64,000 bases of DNA from contig OX291555.1 of assembly GCA_946406115.1 (NCBI GenBank), positions 14,402,001-14,466,000 of the forward strand. The letters run 5' to 3'. Numbering within the stretch: position 1 is the stretch's first letter; each line of letters opens with the position of its first letter. Below, piece by piece: positions 35,362-47,645 of the stretch. The DNA comes from Apoda limacodes. Its lineage: Eukaryota; Arthropoda; Insecta; Lepidoptera; Limacodidae. The position numbers were made by a program, and so were the translations under genes. Under the pieces are notes generated by a model. That model was not told where the DNA came from, searched no databases, and saw nothing but the letters and a program-made list of their open reading frames with translations.

Positions 35362-35727
35362 AAAACGTTGTGTGCGAAGTCTCTTCTTACTTGGCACGCG
35401 TGATAAGTACCTTTGTTAAATGTTTGCTGGTGAATTAAAAAGTAGTAAAATATTCACGGTCAATTCTTTTTTTACTGGGAGAATGAATACTGCTTGATAT
35501 TTTTGTGGGAGATGAAGTTAAAAATGTTTTGCAAGGAGCTGTGTACTTACATAATTAATGTCTAGAGGGTCATTAAAGGGTGTTTCGATTTTTTTATTAT
35601 ATTTTTATCCAAATCCGTGGATAACGGTGTGGGTTGCACAATAATTTATTTAACTATGAAAATATGTTTATTATTATGTTTTATTGTGACAACTGTTGGT
35701 TATCCCCAATAAAGAAAAAAAAAAAAA
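35362..35727 (+). other. Segment after the copia break, ending in AATAAA and an A-tract
   Basis: About 350 bp of non-copia DNA end in CCCCAATAAAG and a run of 14 A at about 35714-35727. This looks like the 3' end of a retroposed polyadenylated transcript. It may have been joined to the copia part by template switching, or it may be an older neighbour. The source is not recognised. Confidence 0.4.
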
Positions 35728-36229
35728 AGGGTACTGTATTAAACTAGATCCTAGTGTTATACCCTATAAAGGACACCTGTGCACGACCTTACGCATATAC
35801 AGTGTAACATTCATAACGTATGTAAATCTTAACGGCTTTTATTTCCAGCGGCTAGATACAAACCCACATCATAATGTGGTAGGTAGCCACTTTTCAACAA
35901 CCACTTTAATCCTGCGTAACAGGGGGGCCGCTACACTGCTTCTGATGCAGTGAATCTTTATGTGTATGTCCCATTCGTTGTAAATTACCAACTTTAGTAA
36001 AATAATATACCCTCATTGTCAATTTTAAACGATCTATAAAAAGTAATTGTAACAATATTAAATTTGTATAGAATAAAATCGTTTCAACTCTTGCCTTATA
36101 CTAGAAAGTCTCTGAGTTGACTGAAACCTAGTACACGATGTCACTGTTAATACTGTTAGTTCTTATTTTAGATTTTGGTTTAGCGTTAAAATAAGTAATA
36201 GTTTAATAAAAAAGCCTTTGAGTCCCTGT
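35728..36229. other. Noncoding, nothing recognised
   Basis: The 85-codon frame at 35696-35953 starts in the A-tract flank and shows no family features. Confidence 0.5.
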
Positions 36230-36368
36230 ATGTGTACGGTTAATCTTCCGTAGGCTGCAGACGTCACGCTTACCATCAGGCGGACCGAAAGCTTGTTTGC
36301 CACCTCAGTGGTACTTACTCGTACAAGGTGGCCACTATGGGAATAGGAGTAAGTGAAATAATATAAAA
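36230..36368 (+). mobile_element. 3' tail of a jockey/CR1-type LINE
   Basis: GTAGGCTGCAG, then GCTTACCATCAGGCGGACCG, then GCTTGTTTGCCACCTCAGTG, is the 3' end of the LINE family seen with coding sequence at 47040-47645. This is a very short 5'-truncated copy. Confidence 0.65.
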
Positions 36369-36370
36369 AA

Positions 36371-36554
36371 TCTTAATATATATAAATCTCGTGTCACAAT
36401 GTTTGTCCTCAATGGACTCCTAAACTACTGAACCGATTTTGATCAAACTTCGTAAATATCTGTTATTTGATCCAACTTAAAAGATAGGATAGTTTTTATC
36501 TCGATATGTCAAGTGCGAGCCGGCAGCGGAACAACGTTCGCCGGGACAGCTAGT
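36371..36554 (+). repeat. Lepidopteran TATATAAATCTCGTGTCACA repeat
   Basis: It starts TATATAAATCTCGTGTCACA, holds CTGAACCGATTTTGATCAAA, and ends CGCCGGGACAGCTAGT. Elements with this start and end are dispersed in moth and butterfly genomes. It is noncoding and lies next to the LINE tail. Confidence 0.65.
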
Positions 36555-38654
36555 AACATATATAACATATAGGCTCAATCTCGATTTTTATTTATTTTCG
36601 TCCAAGGTACTGAAACCAGCTGGGCGTGTACTTTACTTAGGTGCTTGAGGTATACAATAGTTATCCGGGAATCTTAACAGGATATATGAAGAATACGAGA
36701 GTTAATTTATATCTATATTTTTCTATTATTCTCTTATATGTAAGCGTTTATAAAAATAATATTCAATTACTTAAATCTAATTAATTTACATGTTCCCACT
36801 TAACTCTGTTCTTGGGCGGAGTTCCTGGTCCTCTCATTTTGGTATCTCCTCGCTCATATGTGAGCTAAAAATAAAGTAACTATTCGATTGAGCGGCCATA
36901 TACTGAGCCTTAACTCTGCGGTCTACATCGAATGGAGTTCCTGAAACTCAGCTTCAGCCTCAACGCTAGTCAGCATACGTACTGGTCCCATTGTGGGGCT
37001 ACGGGACGGTTTCAGGTGCGCTCCTTACACTTCTCCTAAAACCTCGCGGGGCATGCTAATGCTCCTTGGTGAGAGCGGCAAGATGGTGATCGTGCCTCAA
37101 TCCAAACTATTGCCGTGGATGCGCGACAAGAGGGTATCGCACCATATTACACCTATTATCAAGCGGGATATATCTACTTTTATGCAAAACGTTGATGCTT
37201 TTCTTGAAATTTACTTTATTTGCCCATTATACAAAACAAAACGATCCATCTCGGATCAAGCATCTGCAATTGAAGACTGAACAAAAATGCATGCGACGCA
37301 TCTTTTCTTGTTTTAATATAGAATCCAAATTTAAACATTTTATTTTTCTTAATTGTTGTCCCTACGTTAATATCAAACCTTATTTACGATCGGTTTGTAT
37401 TCTATATTCAATATGACCTATTTAGTGATGCGAGCAGACATAGCCTGCTCCAGTACTTCTTATATAAACTTTCCAAATCTATTTACGAAACATTGTATTT
37501 GTGAATCTAGAAATACCACACAATAAGGCCTACGTGGAATACGTAAAGAGCGAAGAAAACATCTGTGACAAATTTGTAGTTACGAGAAACCGAATCATTT
37601 CCCACGTAGAGTTCAAATTTAGTCTTCTTTTCTATAAACTTTATTTCTGCTAAGTATTGAGAGTTCCAAGACTTTTCTATTCTTGTTACTTATAAATAAC
37701 TTGCTATTGTAAGTTATTTAAGGTAATAATAGGTATATAAGGTAACTTTTGGAAGTTTATAGCTCCAATTATATTTCATAACTTATCGAGATCCGCGAGT
37801 TTGTCCGCGTAGACTATTGTTTTTTAAGCCCTCAAAACTGAACCTTATCTAGCCTCCATTTTAATAAGCCCGCGCGTAAGCTAAGGCGAAATTTGCTACC
37901 AGTCAAATGAGCACTTTATCAGAGGCTGCAATAGATAGAGATACAGTGACACAGTGAGTATAAACTGTCGTGGTGACTTTCGAGTGAGATCTAGTAGTTC
38001 CGTAACAAAACGAAAAGAAAGAGGGTAGATAGATAGATATGTTTGCCGATAGACTACAAACTCGCAAGTACGCCAGTCATCCCGCGATCATGGTGCTTGC
38101 AATATCGGGATTTTACACAACATTATGTGTAATAGTGATATTAACCGTGAATCTTTAAAACAATAAATAAATATTTAACTTCTATAAGACTTTTTTTCAA
38201 AAAATTACCTTTTTTAATTATGTGAGAATGACCTAAACTGTGAACACAAACCTATCCGAAAATGACAACGTTGGAGCCTAATATTTCAAAAAAAAAAAAC
38301 GGCCATTATTTTGATGAATGAAAGCTTACATTCAATACATACACAAAAAAAAAATTATTGACCCTACATTTTTTTCCAAATTCTTGATACGTGTTTTTGT
38401 GGCAGGTACCAATAATAATATGTATGCGTGTTCCAAATGAAAACTAAGCTAATACACGGACAAACAGACGAACGGACATGGCAAAACTATTAGGACTACC
38501 ATAGTCAGGCGTAGCGTAACGTATGAATGCGTTGCGTACGTGCTGCTTCCGTTGTACGTTTGGGCAGAAATATTATTATTCTGCCTAACTACAAAGCCGT
38601 AAGAACATACTTAAACGATGAAGATTATATAATTAGCTATAAGTAGCTGTATTA
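36555..38654. other. Noncoding, nothing recognised
   Basis: Two overlapping frames (36993-37280 and 37192-37416) have no recognisable domain. The first lies in a mildly GC-richer patch (36780-37160) that could be a worn transposon piece. Short GATA repeats lie near 38023. Confidence 0.45.
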
Positions 38655-40172
38655 TCGTCATTCTGTAAATTAGAGTCTATATTACAACGACAAATTAGTC
38701 GTCAAATTGAAACTCAGCTAGCGGAGGAGCAGCATGGATTTAGAACGGGGCGATCAACTGCCACAAACCTATTACATTTTTTGTCATATACGACTAGGGC
38801 AGTTGACTTCGGTTCTCAAGTAGATGCAGCCTACTTTAACTTCCGAAAAGTCTTTGACGTTGTGGATACTGACATACTTTTAAGTAGATTTGCGGCTGTT
38901 GGATTTACCCCTAAATTACTCCAATTTTTTTCTAGTTACCTTCGTGACCGGAAACAGTATGTACGTATGAGGGCCTCATCTCTGACCAATACTTCACACA
39001 TTCAGGAGTAAATCAAGGGAGTAATTTAGGACCTTTAGAATTTTTAATTTTAATAAATGACTTGCCCAGAACAGTTAATGCAGCTCGCTGTTTGCTGTTT
39101 GCGGACGACCTGAAAGTATTCATGGAAATTAATACCATATAGGATTGCACTCTGATGCAGCAGGACATTGAGCGGATTCAAAAATGGGATGACAAAAATA
39201 AACTCATGTTCAATGAAACTAAATGCTACACTGTTTCTTTCACAAGATGAACCTGCCTAGTATTGAGCGACTATAGATTAAATGATACTATTCCTCCGAG
39301 AGTAAGTTCGGTTAGGGATCTTGGAGTAACGTTGAGCGATAATATGACGTTTAAATATCACATGGAAAAATTATGTACCGCTGCTTATAGAGCACTTGGG
39401 TTTGTATTGCGCCAATCTCAAAAATTCAAAAACTTAGTCGCCATAAGATCGCTTTACAACTCATTTGTCCGAAGTAAGTTAGAATCAAATGCAATTATCT
39501 GAAATCCACATGAGACTAAATATGTACTTATGGTGGAAAAAATCCAAAAAAAGTTTGTTAGGTGGCTGTATTGGAAACAGTACGGTTATTCTGCAGGGTA
39601 TCCTAATATTTACCCAAGTATTTTGCTTTTAGGAATGTTCGGATATAATACAGTTGAGGTGCGTCGCCAGGTAGCGATTTTAGGGTACGTGTTCGCTGTA
39701 TTTCGAGGGCACAAGACCAACGAGCAGATTTGTCGTTAATCAGTTTGCATGTGCCTGACAACTACGTGCGAGCCCGTCGCCACAGACTGTTCGCAGAGAC
39801 CGAGAATAGGACCGCATTGGGATGGCAGGCACCAGTTCCTCGAGCATTGCGCCTAATTAATAGTATTATCAGTCAAAATCCTGAACTCGACATATTTACC
39901 TGTTCTCCTAATGAATTTCAAAAAATTATAATTAATAAATGGCCTTTTAATTAGATATTAAGTATGTACTTATCGTTTGTTGTTTTTTTTTTTATCGTTT
40001 TTTTTTTATACGTATAATTTGATTTTTTTATATGTGCTTTCTTTTTTGGTTTCGCTATTATTATTTTTTATTGTGTATAGTGTGTGTTGTGTAGTTATAA
40101 GGTTTTATATGGACGAATTGGGAAACTGTAATGTCTATATAAAATAAAATATTACAAATAAATAAACAAATA
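38655..40172 (+). mobile_element. 5'-truncated non-LTR retrotransposon (jockey/CR1-like RT)
   Basis: It starts within the reverse transcriptase (LESILQRQISRQIE, then QHGFRTGRS) and continues with the region where the first catalytic Asp lies. FADD at 39098-39109 is the YxDD-type active site, followed by thumb-like sequence (DLGVTLSDNMTFKYH) and a C-terminal tail ending at 39952-39954. The tail is followed by about 200 bp of 3' UTR and an AAATAAATAAACAAATAA end. Breaks are a frameshift before 39009-39011, TAG 39140-39142, a frameshift near 39250, and TGA 39500-39502 where Trp is expected. No endonuclease or ORF1 is seen. It is a dead copy. Confidence 0.9.
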
Positions 40173-40410
40173 ATATTCAAAAGCTATTAATTAGTAAATT
40201 TAAATCTTTTGTCAAACAATAACTTTGTAAAACAGCATTACTACATTTCAGACTATAGAAATTATAAAAATCCATGGGACTAAGGCTATACGCATAGGTT
40301 AACCAAATTAAAATGAAAATAATATAAAATTATATGGCTTAAATTTTTTATATAAAACATTTTTGATTGTTTTTGTATTTTTTTTTCATGACGATAGTAT
40401 ATATCGTTTC

Positions 40411-40487
40411 TTTTTTAAAAAAAAAAATCATTGGGTTAACAACATAACTAATAGTTACGTTGTTAAGCCAATGATTTTTTAAAAAAA
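40411..40487. repeat. Near-perfect ~77-bp palindrome (hairpin)
   Basis: AATCATTGGGTTAACAACAT plus AACTA is followed after 1 nt by TAGTTACGTTGTTAAGCCAA plus TGATT, its reverse complement with two mismatches. Outer A/T runs extend the stem. The right side joins the repeat at 40488-40545. Confidence 0.8.
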
Positions 40488-40545
40488 GAGTAACTATCAA
40501 GTTTCTTGACGGATTCTTCTCGGTAGAAATTGACATTGTGTTGAT
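40488..40545 (+). repeat. Short interspersed repeat, TTCTTGACGG / TTCTTCTCGGTAGAAAT family
   Basis: Reads GAGTAACTATCAAGTTTCTT, then GATTCTTCTCGGTAGAAATT. It matches the reverse of 10626-10690 and the module at 8740-8800. Confidence 0.65.
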
Positions 40546-40630
40546 TAAAATAGTATTTTATAACTTTGACGAGACAAAAGTGTTTGTAAAAACCTATTTT
40601 TATTTAAAAAAAAAATGATTTGAGTATGAC

Positions 40631-40867
40631 AAGTGATTACATCCAATTCACAAATTCGTCTTAACTAAGACCTATTTTATTTCGAAAGTTCAGTGGCTGA
40701 AACCAAAAGCTAGTAAATTAAAAATTGTTCTGCCTACAAACAAATGTGAAGCTATAACAACATCCTCAAATAATGAAGATTATCCCCCAATAAGAGTTAC
40801 AAAAGTGATAACATCTAATTTACAAATTCGCCTAAACTGAGACCTATCTTATTTCGATGGCTGAAAC
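40631..40867. repeat. Direct duplication, ~70-bp unit, period ~172 bp
   Basis: AGTGATTACATCCAATTCAC...AAGACCTATTTTATTTCG at 40632 recurs as AGTGATAACATCTAATTTAC...GAGACCTATCTTATTTCG at 40804. Both are followed by TGGCTGAAACC. Confidence 0.75.
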
Positions 40868-41820
40868 CGTAAACCTATCAAGATTTAAAAGCTGCCCAGT
40901 TCTAATTAGAAATCTAGCAAGGATTAGGGTCATTATTCTTTTATTTTAGGAGGTTTTGATGTCAAGAAGGTTAAATGAACCCTGTGTATCTAACATGTAT
41001 TTGATCGGTTTTTTAACCTACTTCTAAAAAGGAGGAAGTTCTCTAAATAGCCTCTCGTTAGTAATTCTGTTCTTACCACCCTTAATACACACGATGTAAT
41101 ATTTACCACACCTGCTCGACAATGTCCAATTTATAGATACGTCATGCAAACCTAACCTATTTGTGCTGCATTTCGTTAAACCCAAGGGTTTTAATGTGAT
41201 TTCAATTAAGAATCTCAACATAACAACATCTAATAATCTGTATGAAATCTTTCACTATTGAGAACAACTTATTCGAGACCAAGAGCCGCGAATAATGATA
41301 AGATCAGTGCTGTGTAATGTTTATTACAAACTTTTTTTTGAATTTCGAGTGAAGATAATGATTTGACTCCATAGTTCATTAAATCTGAGGCCATTAAAAA
41401 ATTTTAACAACCTATTTCCAGAAAAGTACTAGGAAACGTACATGAAACCAGTCTTGCTGTAAAAAGTAGAGTATTGTCCACGGGGAAAAAGATTTTTGCG
41501 TTTTGGGCAAACTCAAATCCCTCGTAGCATTCAGGATTCTAGTTTAAACACCCTCGCTTCGCTGCGGCGTTAACTCTTAGTTCCTACGCCACTTAATTCT
41601 TTGGCTGTTTTCGGTAAGAAATTCAGCAAGCAACTTACAGGTCGCGATTTCTGAGAAAGTCATTTTTCAACCGTCAGCCTGCGCTGAGCGATACCGACTC
41701 CAAAATTATTACCAACTGTTACTTAAGAACCCCGGCAACAAACAATAATTAATTCTACGCACGCACTAGACTCCGTGAGAGCTTAAGAACTCGCTTACAT
41801 CAATTTACCTTGGAAAGATT
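40868..41820. other. Noncoding, worn repeat traces
   Basis: TTTTTTAACCTACTTCTAAA with AGGAGGAAGTTCTC near 41010-41043 resembles the ACCGACTTC...GGAGGAGGTTCTC module of lepidopteran repeats. No gene is supported. Confidence 0.45.
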
Positions 41821-42450
41821 CACGGAAAAAAAATAAACAGAACCTCAAACTTTAAAGTTTATTATCTTCCACCTTATAAAACTATTGACTACATAAATAG
41901 GTAATAAAATAATCTATATATTTTTTTTTAGTACAGTTGTAGCATAGAACCTTGTAGAGGTAAGTGCCAACCTCTACAAGGATTTACTTCTTAATTTCCA
42001 CTTACATTTTGACCTAATTTTCAAATTTAAAATGATTTGGCGTCAGGAACAACGACGCTTTTGTCCTGGCGTCAGTCAGTTTATGAATTTTGCATATAAA
42101 ACGTTAATTGTTTAAAAATAAATAGTTTCAGGGCCTAGGACCTTTCTATCACCCTTAAAGCATTATATCAACTAATTAAAATTATTCATGTTGTGAAGTT
42201 TTGTTTATTTTACTAAGAAAATCGCATCCAAATCTACCTCAAACGAATCCTTTACTGCGACACTTGCTACTGTGTAGAAATAGGAACTTTACGTTTTATA
42301 CTAAATTACGTTAAAATATTAAACAGTAACTTATTTTCACGAGAAGGTACGATTTACGGAAAAAAAGATAAACAGAACCTCAAACGCTAATGTTTATCTT
42401 CCACCTTGTAGAACTATTGACTACATAAATAGGTAAAATAATAATCTATA
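41821..42450. repeat. Pair of ~100-bp direct repeats, 534 bp apart
   Basis: Copy 1 (41821-41920) and copy 2 (42355-42450) share AACAGAACCTCAAAC, ATCTTCCACCTT and ACTATTGACTACATAAATAG. The DNA between has no coding capacity. It could be a segmental duplication or the ends of a small non-autonomous element; no TG...CA ends are clear. Confidence 0.75.
41950..41981. repeat. Perfect 11-bp stem hairpin
   Basis: CCTTGTAGAGG, a 10-nt spacer, then CCTCTACAAGG. It lies between the two direct repeats. Confidence 0.9.
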
Positions 42451-45400
42451 CAAAAAATTTATGAGGTTTACCTATAAAAGTTTTTATTACTGTCTTATGT
42501 AAGTCAAATTACGTTTTTCAATAAACTTTTTTATGTTGAAATATCATATTCTATAGAATCAAAAAAAAAATTTACATTGTTGTGTATATTGTGTTAACCG
42601 CCATATAATTTATTACGGAAAATAGGGGTAGCTCTCTTTCATCTTTTCCTGGTTCTTTAAGCAATGTGGTCTTACATTTTGACACTGACACACGGAACAG
42701 GAATTGCCACTTGAATGGTTAGAAGCTAGCTGAGACCCGTGCGTTTGAGAAATTGAACTCAGTGTCTATCCAGTAAAAGACGTCCTGCAACTGATTTCAT
42801 GCTGTTATTGATAAATAATAGTTCACAGTCCACCATTTAACAAAATACTTTTCCAAATTCTAATTTTATAACGAAAAACGTTAAATCTAAGTACCTATTA
42901 AATAGAAACAAAATTTGCAGGTAAGAAAGTGTTCGGTCCGAGGCAGTCCGAGCAGCAGTAGTCCATTGGTAAGTTCTTTTAATTGAACCTTAGTTGCGTT
43001 GCGATATGTCAAAAAACAAAATAAAATAAATTATCAAACTCAAATTGAATTGAGAGGTATTAAAGCCTATATACTCTCAATATTAAAGCCTAAATAAATA
43101 TGAAGGAATTATAAACAGGTGTGTCAAAGTGTAGTAGTAGGCAATAAATACCTAGTAGATCGAAGGGGATTTGAAATCAATTTTAGTTATTTTTTAGAAT
43201 CAACGAATGTATTCTTTTAGTGAAATTTGCTATTATTAATATTCAAAAAACTGTCCCGAAATCTGAAAAAAAAAAAACGACACACGAAAGCAAAACGTAT
43301 CGTTACATACAAACGAAACGATTTAAGGAAACTAAAATAGTTCCATGATCAAAAACTTATCAGTTAAACTAGTGGCCAGTATTAAATTAGCCTTCAGTTG
43401 CGATCGAGCTGCGGCGTGGGTGATTTACTACGGCGCCTGGAGTGTTTACTGTAAGGGAGAGTTGTGGCGAATTGAGGGTTAGAATGGTCGGACAGTGCAG
43501 CTACAATCGGACAGGGAAATAAATGACAATTTGTCGTATTTGAACATAACAATTCCTTTTCTGTATGAAAGTAGCCTGAGCCTAGCGGTGGATGTAGATA
43601 TAAATGAATAAAGCGTACCAAAAACAAGAACAAAAAAAGTGGGAAAAAAATAATAATAATTTATTTTTAAATAATATGGACCCACGTTAAAACGCTGAGA
43701 CCAGCGTAGGTACTTAGGTAATAAAATTCATGAAGGTTTATATTAAATGCCCAATAACTTCTTGATTTTTTTTGTATTACTTCATAATTTAGTTTTTTTT
43801 TTCGGAAATGGAAAACGAATGCGAATATTTATATGCGCGAATGTTCGCCATGCTATAGTATAAAAAAAGTTCTGCACAATATATATGGTATATAGTATGT
43901 ATGTCCATTTAATGTATAATTGCATGTATAAAATGTATAATGTATTCAAATAAACAAATGCAAGTGTATGCACTCAGATACGGCATAAAAACTAATAATA
44001 TTTGCTGTAATAATAGAAAACCGCAAAAACACATTAATTTTCATAGTCATCTACCAATTAGCTTAGGTAATAGACTTCCCGTTTCGTTGTCAACACGTTT
44101 ACTACTGTCTTGCACCTTAAGTCAATTAGGTTAAGAACGAATTTTACATGCTCAAAGTTTTAAACAATGTTTTTTAATAACAACCTCAATATTCAACAAT
44201 AATAACACCTATTACGTCTGATTAAGGTATATAATTGCAAGCTGAAATTGCGATTTCAATATTGTAATGAAAATACGTGGGAAGATGCATGCGCTAGTGA
44301 AAGTTCATTTGCGCTTGCGGAAAAACCGCACGCTCGACGTGTGGTTCAAGTTACGAGTACAGACAAATATTTTTTGGAATAAAACCAAATTAGTTTAGGG
44401 TAAGAATAATTAACTGTCACTACCCACATGGAATAAAACTAATTGAATTGTTAGCAAAAAGAACTATGTTAAAAAAATATATCAGAACGTATTTGCAAAG
44501 GGAAAAGTTAGGTAAGTTGTAGATATAAAACTTATAAACCGATTACGTTTATTTCAGAACATTTAATTTTTATAAATTTAATTAGTAAGCTAGGAAAAAT
44601 CCTATGATATAAATTCAGAGTGGCACACTAAGATAAATTATACTTTGGTCACACGTCATATTTACGTCTATCAAGGGTTTTGATTTCGGAAACTTCACGG
44701 TATAACGAATATAATAATCTGAGCTAAGGATCAGTTTATATTAGACAACAGGTATGTAGGGTAACTAAAAAATAACTATAATTAATACTAAAGACAGTGA
44801 TTGTCAGTTTGTTCATCTGATAGTGAAAAGGTACGTACGGAATAATATCAGGATCAGAAACTGACTTAAAATTATTCCACTATTTGAGAGCCACATAATT
44901 CTACATGATTATAATTACGAAAAGTTAAGGATTCCGTAAAATATACTGTTAGGTGACGCGCGTGACGGACTGCCAGTATATAGTAATGCATAAGTTTTTA
45001 CAGCAATGCAAACAGTTTTTTACTTAAGTCGCTTGACTCTCATGTCTTGTCCCCACTATTATTGCCGGCTAACGAGCGGCACAACGCCGTGCCGGTGTAA
45101 AATAAAACTTTTTTCAGCCGCTCAGAACTCAGCGTAACCACGCGAGCCGATTGTAGTCATAGAAATGTTGCCATAATTACGGTTTTTGTTCCTGAATATA
45201 TCTAAGTACGTATGTGTAACAGCTGGAATTAATTAATGAATCAGGCCTCGTAACAAATTGCGTAATCTTATCTCGATGGTGATGCCATATTGTTAAATGG
45301 TATGCAAAGATAGACTGGATGGTTAAGAAAGAGATTAATACTTAGCTTTTTACACGTATTTCGACAATTTAGGGTAGCAATAAAAAAATTAAATTATTTT

Positions 45401-46259
45401 ACCACGTTAACGATCTACCTATATATGTTGGTAAATCAAAGTCTCAATATAACTTGTGGTTACTACTTTTCTTAACCATCACTAAAAAACCTAAGTATCG
45501 CTAGGAGTTCATTAAAAAACAACCTTTTTCCTAGAACTGTTGGAGTATAGGCAAGTATAATTTTCTGAAGAGTTCAGGAAATTTTCCAGGCTATGGCCAA
45601 AACGCCATAATATTGTTTTAAATTATTTGTAATTCTTAGAAGTTCTGGGCTTTCTTCAATCCTAGTTTCTTTTTTATTTTAAACTTTGAAGTCTTTGATA
45701 CTGTGCTGCGCTGTGTTACTCAGGGTGTTGGCAATCCAGATACAACATATTAAATATAGGTGCTTACTTGTCAAGAACTCGCTTTAGATAAAAAAAAGTA
45801 AGTATATACCTGTAACAAAAAAAAAGTAACACATTTCAAATCGATAGAAAAAAATAGCAATTCATAAAATCTACGTTCATAAACGTAACAGCATTAGGAT
45901 AAAAAAACGCTTTGAAGTCAAATAAAAACAGATTTTAAAGGTAATAAAACGTTTATTCCTACAATACGAATAGTAATGGTACATTTGACGGTCTGTTCGT
46001 GACTCCTTGTGCGTGACAGTTTGATGCGAGTCCTAAATTACTATGTCACACTGTTCGACAGGTACACCTGTCTGTGGTAGGTAATTAAGTAAACTGACAA
46101 ATGAAAAGGTAATGACATTAAAATTAGTCAACCGAACTTTATACATATGCATGTACTTTCTTAGGTACCTATATATCGTGACTAATACAAAAAACTAGGG
46201 TAATAAAACTTTTTTAATTATGGTCTGTACACTGTTCAGGGTTCACTCTAAATAAAAAA
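42451..46259. other. Noncoding, nothing recognised
   Basis: Several 60-80-codon frames overlap on both strands (43394-44134) without known domains, and the one at 43394-43633 starts from TTG. No clear repeat boundaries are seen. Confidence 0.5.
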
Positions 46260-46757
46260 AAAACGAGTTGCACTCCGGGAGTGCCGGCAGAAGTGAAAAC
46301 CTTTACACACGATTCGCGCTTAACACTCAAATATGTCACAAGACATGTCTTTGACATTGTCAAGAAATAATAATGTTTGTATTTACTTTTTTGACGTAGT
46401 ATATTTGACATCGCAATCTGTAATAGAATTAAAATTCCATATCCAACCTCCCTGTACTACTCATAATCGCGAATACTAAAAATAAAAATTATAATAGGCG
46501 TGGCATTACGGTTTCCGTCTTACGAATTTCCACGATTAGGACACGTGACCTGACGCGAGTTTATCATTTTTTACCCATACCAAAAAAAGTGCACAACGCC
46601 GCTAAAGAAGTTTTCACTTCAAAAATTATAATAGGCGTGGCATTACGGTTTCCGTCTTACGAATTTTCACGATTAGGACACGTGACCTGACGCGAGTTTA
46701 TCATTTTTTACCCATACCAAAAAAAGTGCACAACGCCGCTAAAGAAGTTTTCACTTC
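46260..46757. repeat. CGAGTTGCA family with two near-identical 137-bp units
   Basis: The head AACGAGTTGCACTCCGGGAG with GCCGGCAGAAGTGAAAAC (46262-46300) matches the one at 10730. Then 46484-46620 and 46621-46757 are tandem units that differ at about one base (ATTTCCACG against ATTTTCACG). Each ends AACGCCGCTAAAGAAG and TTTTCACTTC. GAAGTGAAAAC in the head and GTTTTCACTTC at the unit ends are inverted. The near-identity indicates recent amplification. Confidence 0.88.
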
Positions 46758-47039
46758 AAAAATCTGACTTTTCTTCCAAATTCCCTGACCGAAAATGATA
46801 ATATTTATAAAAACTTTTAAGATTAGTTTGTCAAATTTAAACTATTTAACCGATCCTAAAATAGAGGTTTGACTGTTTCATTTGTTTTTGGTCGCGCGAT
46901 GTCTTCAGTCATTTCAACAATATCGTACATAAAAAAAAAAAATAATAAAACTAAGAAATTAATATTTTTAGGTATCAGTTTATTCAATCGTATGTCAACA
47001 AAGCAAATAACAATTTTTACAAAATCGTTTTATATATAT

Positions 47040-47645
47040 TTTTTAATTTATTTATTACTAAAATGGCATACAAGCGAACGGTCCGCCTGATGGTAAGCGG
47101 TCACCGCAGCCTATAGACGATTGCAACACCAGGAGCGTCACTCACGCGGTGCCGACCCCCATAGTCCTTAGAGAAAACCTTGGCAGGGAGCTGATTCCAC
47201 AACCTAAGCATTCGTAGGAGGAAGTTTCTCTGACACCGCACTGTGCGGGGAGCCATTGGTGTGTGAGATGCACTAGAAGGTCACCGGTCGAGCGACCGTG
47301 GCGAAAGCCATATTGACGGTCGCTGACTAGTTAGTCTTTTACTAGGTATCTTAGAAGCTGTGTGTTAATCATACGCTCTATCACCTTAGAGGAATTGGAA
47401 GTAATAGCAATTGGTCTGTTATTTAATGGATCTGATTTATTGCCCTTTTTGGGCACCGGGTGCACATTCGCAGTTTTCAATGAAGACGTAATTTGCTTAT
47501 TGAAGTGCAAAATAGCGAACAGGCGCTTGAGTACAGGAAGCAACTCAGGAGCAACCTGTTTAAGCACCACTGCTGGTATACACCGTCTGGCCCACTCAAC
47601 GTATTAAGATCTAGAGAAAGCAACGCCCGCCGAGGAGGGCGCTAA
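47040..47645 (-). mobile_element. Internally deleted jockey/CR1-like LINE
   Basis: Reading down the minus strand, SLDLNTLSGPDG leads, after a 1-nt shift, into an RT palm/finger segment at 47570-47331 (VHPVPKKGNKS, then NNRPIAITS and SKVIERM). Next come a stop and DRQYGFRHGRSTGDLLVHL. The sequence then jumps to the protein C-terminus (LWNQLPAKVFSKDYG near 47190) and ends LR-stop, followed by CCGCTTACCATCAGGCGGAC and an A-rich tail near 47045. The catalytic centre is deleted. The 3' part is the same family as the tails at 36230, 58910 and 62790. Confidence 0.88.

Noticed and set aside
41821..42450. Pair of LTRs of a short element
   Set aside because: The ~100-bp repeats lack TG...CA ends, a primer binding site and a polypurine tract, so I report them only as direct repeats.
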